DNA of 37,781 nucleotides from Gammaproteobacteria bacterium (GCA_021773645.1 JAJFJU010000022.1:1-37781), one strand, 5' to 3'; counted from the first letter of the stretch, positions 1 to 7,560 are shown. Numbers and translations are program-made. The notes: generated by a model not told the origin, from the letters alone.

Positions 1-101
1 CAGACAGTGGTGCGCTGACCTGGAGGGGGACTCTCTCATCGTGGTCAAATCCAGTCCAATTCATTTATTGCATGTGATTTATTTCATAAAAGCATAATCA
101 C

Positions 102-124
102 CCTAATATTATAGGGATATTAGG
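102..124. repeat. AT-rich overlapping inverted repeats in the gene-free left end
   Basis: CCTAATAT (102-109) and ATATTAGG (117-124) form a perfect 8-bp inverted repeat. An overlapping alternative pairs CCCTA (101-105) with TAGGG (112-116). The surrounding bases 1-213 are AT-rich and contain no supportable gene. This could be an operator or a transcript-end structure for a gene outside the window; no T-run follows on either strand, so a classical terminator is unlikely. Confidence 0.35.
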
Positions 125-213
125 CACTAAGCTGAGATTAAACCCGACAAAATAGAGAGTTTTCTGACCAAAAGGGGAAACGAAAGTCGCAAACTATGGC
201 GAAGCGAGCCCGG

Positions 214-954
214 TCAGAGCTCGGAAATACACGCTAGATACGCCTGTTCCAGGCTGCCACCGTACTGCTGCCGACATGCCTCGGGGGTGCCAACGAAGCG
301 CAACCGTCCGCCATGGAGTATCCCCATACGATCACATAGAGACTCGACATCGGTGAGCAGATGGGTGCTGAAAAACACCGTGCGTTTGCGGGTACGCAGT
401 TCGGTTAAATAACGTTTAACCAGAATCCGTGCCTTGGGATCGAGCCCCGACATAGGCTCATCGAGTATGTAAAGCGCCTTGTCGCTCAGAAAACAGGCAA
501 TGAGACCCAGCTTCTGGGCCATGCCTTTGGAATACTGGCGCACTGGCCGCCTGAGGGCCGCCAACTCCAAGTCCAAACTAGCGCACAAAGCTTCCAGCTT
601 CGCTGAATCCGCTTCCACTCCATGCAAACGCGCCGAATACTCGAGAAAGTCCCGACCGGTTAGATAGTAGGGGGGTAAAAATCGCTCGGGCAGATAGGCG
701 AGACTCTCCCTCGCCGTAATCAATCGGTGCGAAACACCGAAAATCTCGATCTCTCCCGCATCGACTTCGGAGAAATCCAGCAAGCCCTTCAGGCTGGTTG
801 TCTTGCCTGCCCCGTTAACCCCCACCAGACCAAAGAACTCTCCTTCCTTCACGCTGAAAGATAGATCAGTTAGCACCGTGGTGCGAGCAAAGGATTTGGC
901 CACTCCGGAAAAAGAAATGGCAGGGGCTGAGGTAGATGACAGGGCCTCGATCAT
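214..954 (-). CDS. ABC-2 type exporter, ATP-binding protein
   Basis: This is a cytoplasmic ATPase subunit of 246 aa that powers an ABC-2 type membrane exporter; the substrate is unknown. Walker A GVNGAGKT lies at about residues 45-52. A degenerate signature, YSKGM, replaces LSGGQ, as is common in ABC-2 exporters. Walker B (LYILDEP), the D-loop (SGLDP) and the switch histidine (FSTHL) follow in the usual order. I chose ATG 954 over the in-frame TTG at 957 because a G-rich stretch sits just upstream. The matching permease is not adjacent: a plausible partner lies at 5022-5792, separated by two pilin genes and a cyclase. The gene follows pilin copy 1 by about 70 nt on the same strand and may share its transcript. 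Family assignment is firm; partnership is inferred. Confidence 0.9.
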   Translation of the reverse strand: MIEALSSTSAPAISFSGVAKSFARTTVLTDLSFSVKEGEFFGLVGVNGAGKTTSLKGLLDFSEVDAGEIEIFGVSHRLITARESLAYLPERFLPPYYLTGRDFLEYSARLHGVEADSAKLEALCASLDLELAALRRPVRQYSKGMAQKLGLIACFLSDKALYILDEPMSGLDPKARILVKRYLTELRTRKRTVFFSTHLLTDVESLCDRMGILHGGRLRFVGTPEACRQQYGGSLEQAYLACISEL

Positions 955-1023
955 CAACGCCCCCCCAGAAATTGAAGGAAAATATTTTTGAATACGGGCT
1001 TGGAGGCTAACAAGACAAAGCGG

Positions 1024-1752
1024 TTAATAGAGCAGGATACCGTTGCAATCCTGATCGTCAGCAGCAACGTTCCAGATGAAAGGAGCGGCTGCAGTAACGC
1101 AGGTCCCCAACATACCGCCCCAGTTATTAGCATTGGCAAAGATAGTGGGTGCCGCTAATGCCGCTCGGATTATACCGGTTAAGGGAACTCCATCATCCAG
1201 CTTGGTATCCAATTCCAGCATGATATTCACCGGTATGCCTCGCCCTATCACTAGATTGAGCCGCACAGGGTTAGTTCCCAAATAATCTGTAGTACGGCCA
1301 ATGGTCACGACATTGTTAAAGGCATTAAGAGGCGCAAGGTTATTCGTGGTGCTGGGTTCCGTAGCGGCACTACCAAGATAAGCGCCCTGCACAAACCCGG
1401 CCTTGGAGAGCTGCTCCCACAGCGCGTTAGCCTCATCATAGACATTGGCACCCGCAACATTATCCAGACGCCCATTATTATTGCCACCACCCGTAATGGC
1501 TACACCAATGGCTGCCCCTGCCGGCAAGCCACCCCAGTCCCCCGGAACATTCCGGTAGCGGTCAATAAAACCAAAATAGGCTGCCTGTACATGGCTGCTC
1601 ATATCCGCCAGATTGCGCACTTTGGCGCTATTGATCATCTCCTGGCCCTTCAAAATCGCACCCAGCAGCAGGCCGATAATCACCAGCACAATGGCGATTT
1701 CCACCAGTGAGAATCCAGCTTCACGCCGACCCCGCTCCATGATCACTCTCAT
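1024..1752 (-). CDS. Type IV pilin-like protein, downstream copy of a tandem pair
   Basis: A prepilin of about 242 aa with a short charged leader, the processing site before FSLVEIAIVL (Glu at position 5 of the mature protein) and one hydrophobic helix, so it should be cleaved by prepilin peptidase and assembled into a pilus or pseudopilus. Two C-terminal cysteines (GTCVTAAAP and DQDCNG) could form the D-region disulfide of pilins. By eye about four fifths of residues match the next gene upstream (1889-2599), so this is a recent tandem duplicate or a pair kept alike by recombination. ATG 1752 follows GGAG; ATG 1740 would give a 9-residue leader and is also possible. It lies downstream of the upstream copy's terminator and has its own extended -10 promoter candidate. 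Confidence 0.9.
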   Translation of the reverse strand: MRVIMERGRREAGFSLVEIAIVLVIIGLLLGAILKGQEMINSAKVRNLADMSSHVQAAYFGFIDRYRNVPGDWGGLPAGAAIGVAITGGGNNNGRLDNVAGANVYDEANALWEQLSKAGFVQGAYLGSAATEPSTTNNLAPLNAFNNVVTIGRTTDYLGTNPVRLNLVIGRGIPVNIMLELDTKLDDGVPLTGIIRAALAAPTIFANANNWGGMLGTCVTAAAPFIWNVAADDQDCNGILLY

Positions 1753-1793
1753 CAGACTCCATCCGCCGCCAAAAACCAATCTGGTTAGGACTA

Positions 1794-1819
1794 AGTATAT
1801 AGCATGAGCATTTTGACAA
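1794..1819 (-). promoter_or_regulatory. Candidate sigma-70 extended -10 promoter for pilin copy 1
   Basis: Read on the minus strand, TGCTATATACT (1804-1794) has the TGn-TATATA form of an extended -10. TTGTCA at 1819-1814 resembles a -35 but is spaced only 12-14 nt away, so the call rests on the extended -10. It sits between the terminator at 1836-1859 and the start codon at 1752, the right place for an independent promoter. No sigma-54 motif was found here. Confidence 0.4.
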
Positions 1820-1830
1820 AGGGAGCCGCC

Positions 1831-1860
1831 AAAAAAAAGCCCGGCTTAGGCCGGGCTTTA
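1831..1860 (-). terminator. Rho-independent terminator of the upstream pilin gene
   Basis: A perfect 10-bp stem, AAAGCCCGGC (1836-1845) and GCCGGGCTTT (1850-1859), closes a TTAG loop. On the minus strand it is followed by a run of eight T residues that overlaps the stem end. It lies about 30 nt after the stop codon of the pilin gene at 1889. Together these make a strong intrinsic terminator separating the two pilin copies. Confidence 0.9.
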
Positions 1861-1888
1861 TAGCGATTTCGCGGAGAACGCTTTTACT

Positions 1889-2599
1889 TTAGTAAAGAAA
1901 GACCGAGTTACAGTCCTGATCATCGGCAGCAACGTTCCAGATAAACGGAGCCGCGGCCGTCACACAAGTCGCCGTGGTAGCCCCCCAGTTATTGGCACCG
2001 GCAAAGATCGTGGCTGCAGCCAATGAACTGCGCAGCACGCCGGTAATCGGAATACCGTCATCAAGTTTGGTATCCAGTTCCAGCTGGATATTTACCGGAA
2101 CGCCACGCCCCAGAATTAGTTGCAAGCGCACTGGAGCCGTTCCCATATAGTCCGGTGTGCGACCAATGGCTACCACATTGTTAAAGGCATTAAGTGGTGC
2201 CAGGTTATTGGTGGTGCTCGGCTCAGTTGCTGCCGTTCCAGCATAGGCACCCTGAATGAAGCCCGCCTTGGAGAGCTGCTCCCACATTGCATTGGCCTCA
2301 TCGTAGACATTGGCACCCGCCACATTGTCCAGCCGACCATTGCTATTGCCGCCACCCGTAATGGCTACACCAATAGCTGCGGTTGCAGGAGCAGATGCCC
2401 AATCACCGGGGACCCGACGATAGCGATCGATAAAACCGAAATAGGCCGCCTGGATACCCGCATTCATATCGGCGAGGTTGCGCACCCGGGCGCTGTTGAT
2501 CAGTTCCTGCCCCTTGAGGATGCCGCCGAGTAGCAGGCCGATGATGACCAGCACGATGGCAATTTCCACTAGGGTAAATCCGCTTTGTTTCTTGTACAT
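1889..2599 (-). CDS. Type IV pilin-like protein, sigma-54-promoted copy
   Basis: A 236-aa prepilin with a seven-residue leader (MYKKQSG) and mature start FTLVEIAIVL containing the conserved Glu5. A single N-terminal helix is followed by a Gly/Ala/Asn-rich globular domain ending in two cysteines (TATCVTAAAP and DQDCNS). The start is set by GGAGG eight bases upstream of ATG 2599. A sigma-54 promoter lies about 57 bases upstream of the start and a perfect hairpin terminator follows the stop. A monocistronic unit with these strong signals fits the major subunit of the fibre, whose assembly machinery is encoded at 7561-20766. It is longer than classic PilA (about 150 aa). It is not clearly MshA, and I give no symbol. 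Confidence 0.92.
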   Translation of the reverse strand: MYKKQSGFTLVEIAIVLVIIGLLLGGILKGQELINSARVRNLADMNAGIQAAYFGFIDRYRRVPGDWASAPATAAIGVAITGGGNSNGRLDNVAGANVYDEANAMWEQLSKAGFIQGAYAGTAATEPSTTNNLAPLNAFNNVVAIGRTPDYMGTAPVRLQLILGRGVPVNIQLELDTKLDDGIPITGVLRSSLAAATIFAGANNWGATTATCVTAAAPFIWNVAADDQDCNSVFLY

Positions 2600-2655
2600 G
2601 ATTCAATCCTCCGGGAAACGGGTTGGTTTTATGTTTCCCTTGCGGGGTTATAGCT

Positions 2656-2671
2656 AGCAATATCAATGCCA
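2656..2671 (-). promoter_or_regulatory. Sigma-54 (-24/-12) promoter of the pilin gene
   Basis: On the minus strand the bases read TGGCATTGATATTGCT. This fits the RpoN pattern TGGCAyr-N4-TTGCw: GG and GC are 12 bp apart and the TTGCT -12 block is complete; only the C and G after TGGCA differ from the strict consensus. Transcription would begin about 12 bp downstream, giving a leader of roughly 46 nt before ATG 2599. A cognate activator with GAFTGA is encoded at 20766-22190. Confidence 0.8.
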
Positions 2672-2786
2672 ACTGAAAAACAGGCGAAGGAGTCCAGCCC
2701 CCCTGGCAAAGTTTCGGATCAAGTTCTGGCTGATACTTGCCGCCATCCCATCGACTGACTAGACTCGGCGAGGTGTTGAGCAGGGA

Positions 2787-2800
2787 GCCGGACATCCGGC
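2787..2800. promoter_or_regulatory. Palindrome, candidate upstream activator site
   Basis: GCCGGA-CA-TCCGGC is a perfect 6+6 inverted repeat with GGA on its left and TCC one base beyond its right arm. It lies about 115 bp upstream of the sigma-54 promoter, the distance at which NtrC-family activators usually bind. A role is inferred from position only; no second copy was noticed in the window. Confidence 0.35.
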
Positions 2801-2829
2801 ATCCAAGGCACTAGTGAAAGCCCTACTCG

Positions 2830-2849
2830 ATTCCCGTTTCCACGGGAAT
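2830..2849. repeat. dRS3-like repeat (ATTCCC-N8-GGGAAT)
   Basis: The 20-mer ATTCCCGTTTCCACGGGAAT is an 8-bp perfect hairpin. It matches the pattern of the dispersed neisserial dRS3 element and similar repeats in many proteobacteria, which are often followed, as here, by GACGG. Such repeats are intergenic. This argues that the reading frame of the following cyclase, open from 2848, does not start inside it. An additional short inverted repeat, ACGGTG/CACCGT, follows at 2851-2868. Confidence 0.6.
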
Positions 2850-2922
2850 GACGGTGTTTTTTCACCGTAATAATAGCCACCCCATATCAGAGGCACCTGA
2901 AACCAATAACAACGGAATGCCT

Positions 2923-4179
2923 ATGCTGAATACCCTCAAACTCTATCGCCTCCAGATAACCGTTGTACTGAGTGTTTTTGTGCTGTTCATGGCCAATGCA
3001 ATTGGCTCTTTCCAGCTCTTCCTGGATCTGAGTCCGGGAGCCGCCACCTTGCGAGCTACCATGGGTAGTCAGGAGTTCCTTGTACTGCTGGTTTTGGGTA
3101 TCACGCTGTCCTTTTTACTGCCAGTACTGAGCCCCATCAAAGCCTCCATTTGCACTCTAGTTGCCACCATACCCGTGCTCTACTTTGGCATCGCGCCCGC
3201 TGGCGCAAAATCACTCATCCCCATGGAGTATTCCCTGCTTACCATCCTGATGCTTTTCGGGGTTAATGTGCTTGCAAGCTGGTTCAGGGAAAACCATAGA
3301 AAACAAGAGCTTCTAGATATATTTGGGCAGTATGTCCCCCCTGAGCTGGTCAACATTATCAGCCAGGGTACGGAACGCCCCAACCTGGAAGGTGAAGCGC
3401 GGGAAATGACTGTGATGTTCTGTGATGTGCACAACTTCACCAGCATCTCCGAGGGGTTGGGGCCCCGCCAGCTCACCGCGCTGCTCAATGCCCTGCTCAC
3501 TCCCATGACACGTATCGTCTACAAACATGGTGGCACCGTCGATAAATACATCGGCGACGCGTTGATGGCCTTTTGGGGGGCACCGCTTAAGGATCCTCAA
3601 CACGCCAGAAATGCACTGCTAGCGGCGCTGGAGATACAGCAAACCGTGCGTGAGCTCGCCTCCACCTTCCAGACTCGGGGGTGGCCTAAAATCACCCTCG
3701 GTGTCGGGCTAAATTCCGGCGTTATGAACGTCGGAAATATGGGCTCTGAATACCGCATGGCCTATACGGTGATAGGCGACGCGGTCAACCTCGCCTCACG
3801 TCTGCAAGATCTAACCCGGGTTTACCACGCCGGCATTATCGTCGGCCAAACGACCCAGTTGGCGGTACCAGAAATGCTCTATCGCGAGCTCGATTTGGTG
3901 CAAGTAAAGGGTAAAAAAGTCCTCACACGCATATACGAGCCCTGCGGTCCGGTAGATGACTTAAGCGAATCGGTGCAAAAGGCGGTAAAGCAACATAACC
4001 AGGCCCTAAGTCACTATTTTCAACGTGACTGGGACACAGCTGAATCGCTTTTTCAGGCACTTGAGAAAATGCCTGCTACCGACAAACAAAGGCCCATCTA
4101 TCTGCAGAGAATCACGGAATATCGGAACAATCCACCACCACCAGAGTGGGAAGGTGAAACGCGATATTTGGAAAAATAG
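2923..4179 (+). CDS. Membrane-anchored class III adenylate/guanylate cyclase
   Basis: A protein of about 418 aa that should make a cyclic nucleotide (cAMP or cGMP) from its triphosphate on the cytoplasmic side. Three or four hydrophobic segments occupy about the first 125 residues, followed by a FGQYVPPELV linker and the class III catalytic domain. The first metal-binding Asp is in FCDVHNFTS and the second in DKYIGDALMAFWG; NSGVMNVGNMG and YTVIGDAVNLASRL are family motifs. A C-terminal helical, TPR-like tail of about 60 residues ends the protein. The usual periplasmic CHASE2 sensor is missing. Base preference cannot be read reliably here. The frame opens at 2848 inside a repeat; I prefer ATG 2923 (ACGGA six bases upstream), with 2917 as the alternative. 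It is an isolated plus-strand gene among minus-strand genes and converges on 4200. Confidence 0.85.
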   Translation: MLNTLKLYRLQITVVLSVFVLFMANAIGSFQLFLDLSPGAATLRATMGSQEFLVLLVLGITLSFLLPVLSPIKASICTLVATIPVLYFGIAPAGAKSLIPMEYSLLTILMLFGVNVLASWFRENHRKQELLDIFGQYVPPELVNIISQGTERPNLEGEAREMTVMFCDVHNFTSISEGLGPRQLTALLNALLTPMTRIVYKHGGTVDKYIGDALMAFWGAPLKDPQHARNALLAALEIQQTVRELASTFQTRGWPKITLGVGLNSGVMNVGNMGSEYRMAYTVIGDAVNLASRLQDLTRVYHAGIIVGQTTQLAVPEMLYRELDLVQVKGKKVLTRIYEPCGPVDDLSESVQKAVKQHNQALSHYFQRDWDTAESLFQALEKMPATDKQRPIYLQRITEYRNNPPPPEWEGETRYLEK

Positions 4180-4199
4180 CGGGAGAAACTGTTGGAAAG

Positions 4200-5009
4200 T
4201 CAACGTATTGACGATTTCTCGTCACTTTTCGCTTGCAGTTCCTGCAGCTTTTTTTCCAGAAAACGCAATTCATGGGAGTCTTGAACAGTCCCTTCTGCAA
4301 TCAAACCACCGATCAATATCCGGGCACTCTCCAGTTCCCCCATATCCTCTAGCACGGCAATGCTCATATCCCGCGCCCAGTAGGGCACTGAAGGGCCTGA
4401 GGCACGCTCGGTAATGGCCCGCGCATAACGCCGTGCTAGTGGTAAATCCTTCAATTGATGCTTGGCAACGATGACCGCATGGGCCAGCCAACGCCAGCGA
4501 TGGTTAGGATCTTCGAGAAATTGGCGGTACACAAACTCCAGCATTCGCCGCTTTTTGGCCTCCACCGTCACCGTTCCATAGAGGCGACTGGCGGCCAACA
4601 ACGGATATTGGCCATGCGGATCGAGCGCCAGTATGCGACCCAGCCAGGCCTCTACCCGTACATAATCCAAACGGGAGAATGGCACGCTAATCCCCGGCTG
4701 ATTATCAAAGGCCTGCAACCACAGCATTAAAAACTTAGCCAGTACGATGTGATCGCCCAGGCTAGCCATACGCAAGATACGTACAGACGGTGGCGCGGGT
4801 AGATCCTCGGCACGGGCCACCGGCTCAGGTGCAATGGTGTGCCAGGATAATTGTGCCGCCAAGGAGGCTAGCAACAGCAGCAACACGGGCCAGGGCACAA
4901 AACTTAAGCGGCGCTCTCGAGTGGCCCCGGATATAAAGGCCACACCCATAGGCTCCAACCATGCCCATAGCACAGACCAAAACCATCGAGTATTACCCCG
5001 CACGCTCAT
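4200..5009 (-). CDS. Membrane-anchored TPR-like protein linked to an ABC-2 permease
   Basis: I do not recognise a named family in this 269-aa protein. A hydrophobic segment at about residues 37-53 (PWPVLLLLLASLAAQLSW) suggests a single N-terminal membrane anchor. The rest is helical with paired-helix features that resemble tetratricopeptide repeats (LGRILALDPHGQYPLLAASRL; ARILIGGLIAEGTVQ). It begins 12 nt after the stop of the permease gene at 5022, so the two are surely co-transcribed. An accessory or scaffold role for the exporter is likely but unproven. It converges with the cyclase gene, leaving 20 bp. Confidence 0.7.
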   Translation of the reverse strand: MSVRGNTRWFWSVLWAWLEPMGVAFISGATRERRLSFVPWPVLLLLLASLAAQLSWHTIAPEPVARAEDLPAPPSVRILRMASLGDHIVLAKFLMLWLQAFDNQPGISVPFSRLDYVRVEAWLGRILALDPHGQYPLLAASRLYGTVTVEAKKRRMLEFVYRQFLEDPNHRWRWLAHAVIVAKHQLKDLPLARRYARAITERASGPSVPYWARDMSIAVLEDMGELESARILIGGLIAEGTVQDSHELRFLEKKLQELQAKSDEKSSIR

Positions 5010-5021
5010 ACTGAAATCGCC

Positions 5022-5792
5022 CTATAGATTCTTGCGATACAAGTCGAACAGCCCCGCGGCCACAATCAGACTGAGATAGATCGCCGTCTGACCAAGGATT
5101 GGCAGCAGCTCTGACCACTGTCCCGCCCCATAAATCAGCCATTCCGAGGCGGTGAAACGATCCAGCTCCGGTAGTACATAGGCAATCCCCTGCAACACCC
5201 CGTTGATCACCGCCTGCCCCAAGGATTGATCCTGCAGCAATGGCTCCTGCCCGATAAGCCGGAACGCCGCCATAGAACGTGACAGCAGATAGAAGGCCAT
5301 CACCGCACTCAAACCCAAGGTGACCTGGTTAAAGGTCAACAGGCAGAGAATGCTAAATGCCGTTATTAGTAGTAATTCACAGGCCAACGAAATACCCCAC
5401 AGCAGCGCATCGCCAAAGGGTACATAGAGGCTAAGACACAGGGCACAGAGCATCGCTACGGCCAATGCCAGAGCTGAAAACCCCGTTAATTTGGCAAAGA
5501 ACCAAGTAGCTCGGGTGATGGGCAGGGAGAGCACTAACTCCAGCCCCTTATCATTGAACTCTCTCACCAAACTGGTGAGCACAAAGAGACTCATCATAAA
5601 GACCGTAGCGGCACGCAGCAGGGCCCCGAAAAAACCGCTCTGAAACTGCCGGCTCTCGGTAATCGCATAGGCACCGATGAACTCCGCCAATCCCAGTCCA
5701 GCCAGTAACATCACCAGCACCAGCCATAGCAGGCGGTTACGTATCGCTTCTAGCAGGGTGTAATAGGCGATGCAGATGAGCGGGTGACGCAT
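5022..5792 (-). CDS. ABC-2 type transporter permease
   Basis: A 256-aa integral membrane protein with about six hydrophobic spans (for example NRLLWLVLVMLLAGLGLAEF and ALALAVAMLCALCLSLYVPF). The motif FNDKGLELVLSLPITRATWFFAKL between the second and third spans is typical of ABC-2 permeases. It would form the pore of the exporter energised by the ATPase at 214-954, which is the only ABC ATPase in the window. I set the start at ATG 5792, where GGGAA lies five bases upstream; the longer open frame to 5858 would overlap the divergent kinase gene. First gene of a two-gene operon with 4200-5009. Confidence 0.85.
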   Translation of the reverse strand: MRHPLICIAYYTLLEAIRNRLLWLVLVMLLAGLGLAEFIGAYAITESRQFQSGFFGALLRAATVFMMSLFVLTSLVREFNDKGLELVLSLPITRATWFFAKLTGFSALALAVAMLCALCLSLYVPFGDALLWGISLACELLLITAFSILCLLTFNQVTLGLSAVMAFYLLSRSMAAFRLIGQEPLLQDQSLGQAVINGVLQGIAYVLPELDRFTASEWLIYGAGQWSELLPILGQTAIYLSLIVAAGLFDLYRKNL

Positions 5793-5833
5793 GTAAATTC
5801 CCGGAAGGGCACGTAGACGTTTACTATACCCCA

Positions 5834-7534
5834 ATGCCTTCCATGCCAAATACCTCACGCCGGCTGATTGCCTCCACCATCCGCAACGAATATCGGCTGC
5901 TCGCGCTGATGCTCATGCTGCTGCACTCAGCGGTATGGTGGGATTTCGGCAGCTACCTGTCGCGCTCCCTGCTCCTTGCTCATTTGGGCCTGTTTCTCAT
6001 CTGGCAACCCGTCTGGCGGCGTGACCAACGGCTGGAATGGCGCGGCAGCCTGAACCTCATTCTGCCTACACTTGGCTTCATTTACTGGCTCAATTGGTCA
6101 CTGGTGAGCTTCTGGGTATTGCTGCTTATCGGTATCGTCGGTGGCCGTGTAACCGTGGTACGAGCAGAGCGCAACGCCTACATGATTGCGCTGATATTCC
6201 TTGTCTCTGAGCTGTTGATCGGCTGCCTGCCAGCGATGTTTTCTATCTACTCCTTAGCAACCGAAGTACAAGTTCTGTTTGGCTATGGGCTATTTATACT
6301 GCCGCTTGGCTTATTGTTCTTTCCCACCCTGGAACACAGCCACGAACGCACGCGCGCAGTGGATTTTTTGTATGGACTCACCGTTTCACTACTGGCCGCC
6401 ATACTTGGGCTTGGCAGCCTGCTGAGCACCTATTCCACCGGTGCCCCCTATGCCACCGCCCTGCTACAAGCCATCGTCGCTATCAGCCTTTTTCTACTGG
6501 CTATCAGCTGGCTATGGGCACCTCAAGGGGGATTCAGTGGTCTCGGTCAGTTATGGGAACGCTACCTGCTCAATATCGGCACCCCCTTCGAGCAGTGGGC
6601 CGGCAGGGTCGCCCGCCTGGCCGATCGGCAACAAAACCCACGGGATTTTTTACAATCCGCCATGCAGCAATTCATCGAATTACCCTGGGTTGCCGGCGTA
6701 AGCTGGAATGCTGCTAGTTCCAAGGGCAGCGTGGGCATTGCCACCAAAAACACCCTACGAATCACAGATGGGGCGGTACAAGGCGTGGTTTATGCCCATC
6801 GTCCGCTGGGAACCGCATTACTGCTCCACGGGAAATTACTACTCAATCTGCTCGGGCATTTTTTTACTGCCAAAGAAAGAGAGCGAGAACTTGCCCAGCA
6901 GGCCCACCTGCAAGCCATCTACGAAACTGGAGCACGGGTCACCCACGACATCAAAAATCTACTCCAATCCCTCAGCACTCTCACCTTGGCCCTGCAACGG
7001 AACACCGGTGAACGCCGCACCGAGGCATTGCAACTGCTGGAAAATCAACTCCCCTACCTCACCCAACGCCTTCAGCTAGCCTTGGACAAACTGCAAGCCC
7101 CAGTAATCGAACCGACCGATGAAATGCCACTTAAGGAATGGTGGGAAAACCTAAAAACCCACAATCTCGGCAGAAACGTCCATTTTAAGGAAACACTAGA
7201 TGCCAACCCATCTATCCCGCTGGACTGCTTCGACAGTGTGGTGGAAAACCTGCTGGAAAACGCACGATTCAAGCGCCAGTCAGAACCGGAGATTTCGATC
7301 TTCGCAGAGATAACAGCCGATGAGAATCATCTAGAACTTGGCATTCGAGACACCGGCAGCGGCATTCCCGTGGAAACCGCCGAAAACCTCTTCAAGGGCG
7401 CACTACCCTCAACGAGTGGCCTTGGTATCGGCCTCTACCAAGCTGCGCGGCAGGCCGAGCAAGCGGGTTTCAAATTGGGATTGCGGAGCCGAACAGCCGG
7501 CGATGTATGCTTTGTTCTGGAGCGTGTAGCTTGA
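5834..7534 (+). CDS. PrsK-like multi-spanning sensor histidine kinase
   Basis: A 566-aa membrane kinase that should autophosphorylate and pass the phosphate to a response regulator. About seven or eight membrane spans fill residues 20-225; a GAF-like region follows at about 255-355. The H-box VTHDIKNLLQSL puts the phosphorylated residue at His371, then come an N-box (VVENLLENARF), G1 (IRDTGSGIP) and G2 (GLGIGLYQAARQAEQ). The membrane domain plus GAF plus HDIKNL arrangement matches PrsK, the kinase of PEP-CTERM/exosortase loci, by motif comparison only. No regulator is adjacent; the best partner is the PrsR-like regulator at 20766-22190. No ribosome site is visible before ATG 5834 or ATG 5843. 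It converges with the pilus operon, leaving 26 bp. Confidence 0.87.
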   Translation: MPSMPNTSRRLIASTIRNEYRLLALMLMLLHSAVWWDFGSYLSRSLLLAHLGLFLIWQPVWRRDQRLEWRGSLNLILPTLGFIYWLNWSLVSFWVLLLIGIVGGRVTVVRAERNAYMIALIFLVSELLIGCLPAMFSIYSLATEVQVLFGYGLFILPLGLLFFPTLEHSHERTRAVDFLYGLTVSLLAAILGLGSLLSTYSTGAPYATALLQAIVAISLFLLAISWLWAPQGGFSGLGQLWERYLLNIGTPFEQWAGRVARLADRQQNPRDFLQSAMQQFIELPWVAGVSWNAASSKGSVGIATKNTLRITDGAVQGVVYAHRPLGTALLLHGKLLLNLLGHFFTAKERERELAQQAHLQAIYETGARVTHDIKNLLQSLSTLTLALQRNTGERRTEALQLLENQLPYLTQRLQLALDKLQAPVIEPTDEMPLKEWWENLKTHNLGRNVHFKETLDANPSIPLDCFDSVVENLLENARFKRQSEPEISIFAEITADENHLELGIRDTGSGIPVETAENLFKGALPSTSGLGIGLYQAARQAEQAGFKLGLRSRTAGDVCFVLERVA

Positions 7535-7560
7535 AGCTTATTGGAATCGGGAAATAGCTA

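Noticed and set aside
2726-2740. TGGC...TTGC on the plus strand upstream of the cyclase, resembling a sigma-54 promoter
   Set aside because: The GG-to-GC distance is 11 bp rather than 12, and sigma-54 promoters tolerate this poorly.
5792-5858. Longer N-terminus for the ABC permease
   Set aside because: It needs a non-ATG start, overlaps the divergent kinase gene, and ATG 5792 has a proper ribosome site.
5848-5866. TGGCATGGAAGGCA as a sigma-54 element for the ABC permease operon
   Set aside because: Spacing is one base short and the -12 block lacks TTGC.
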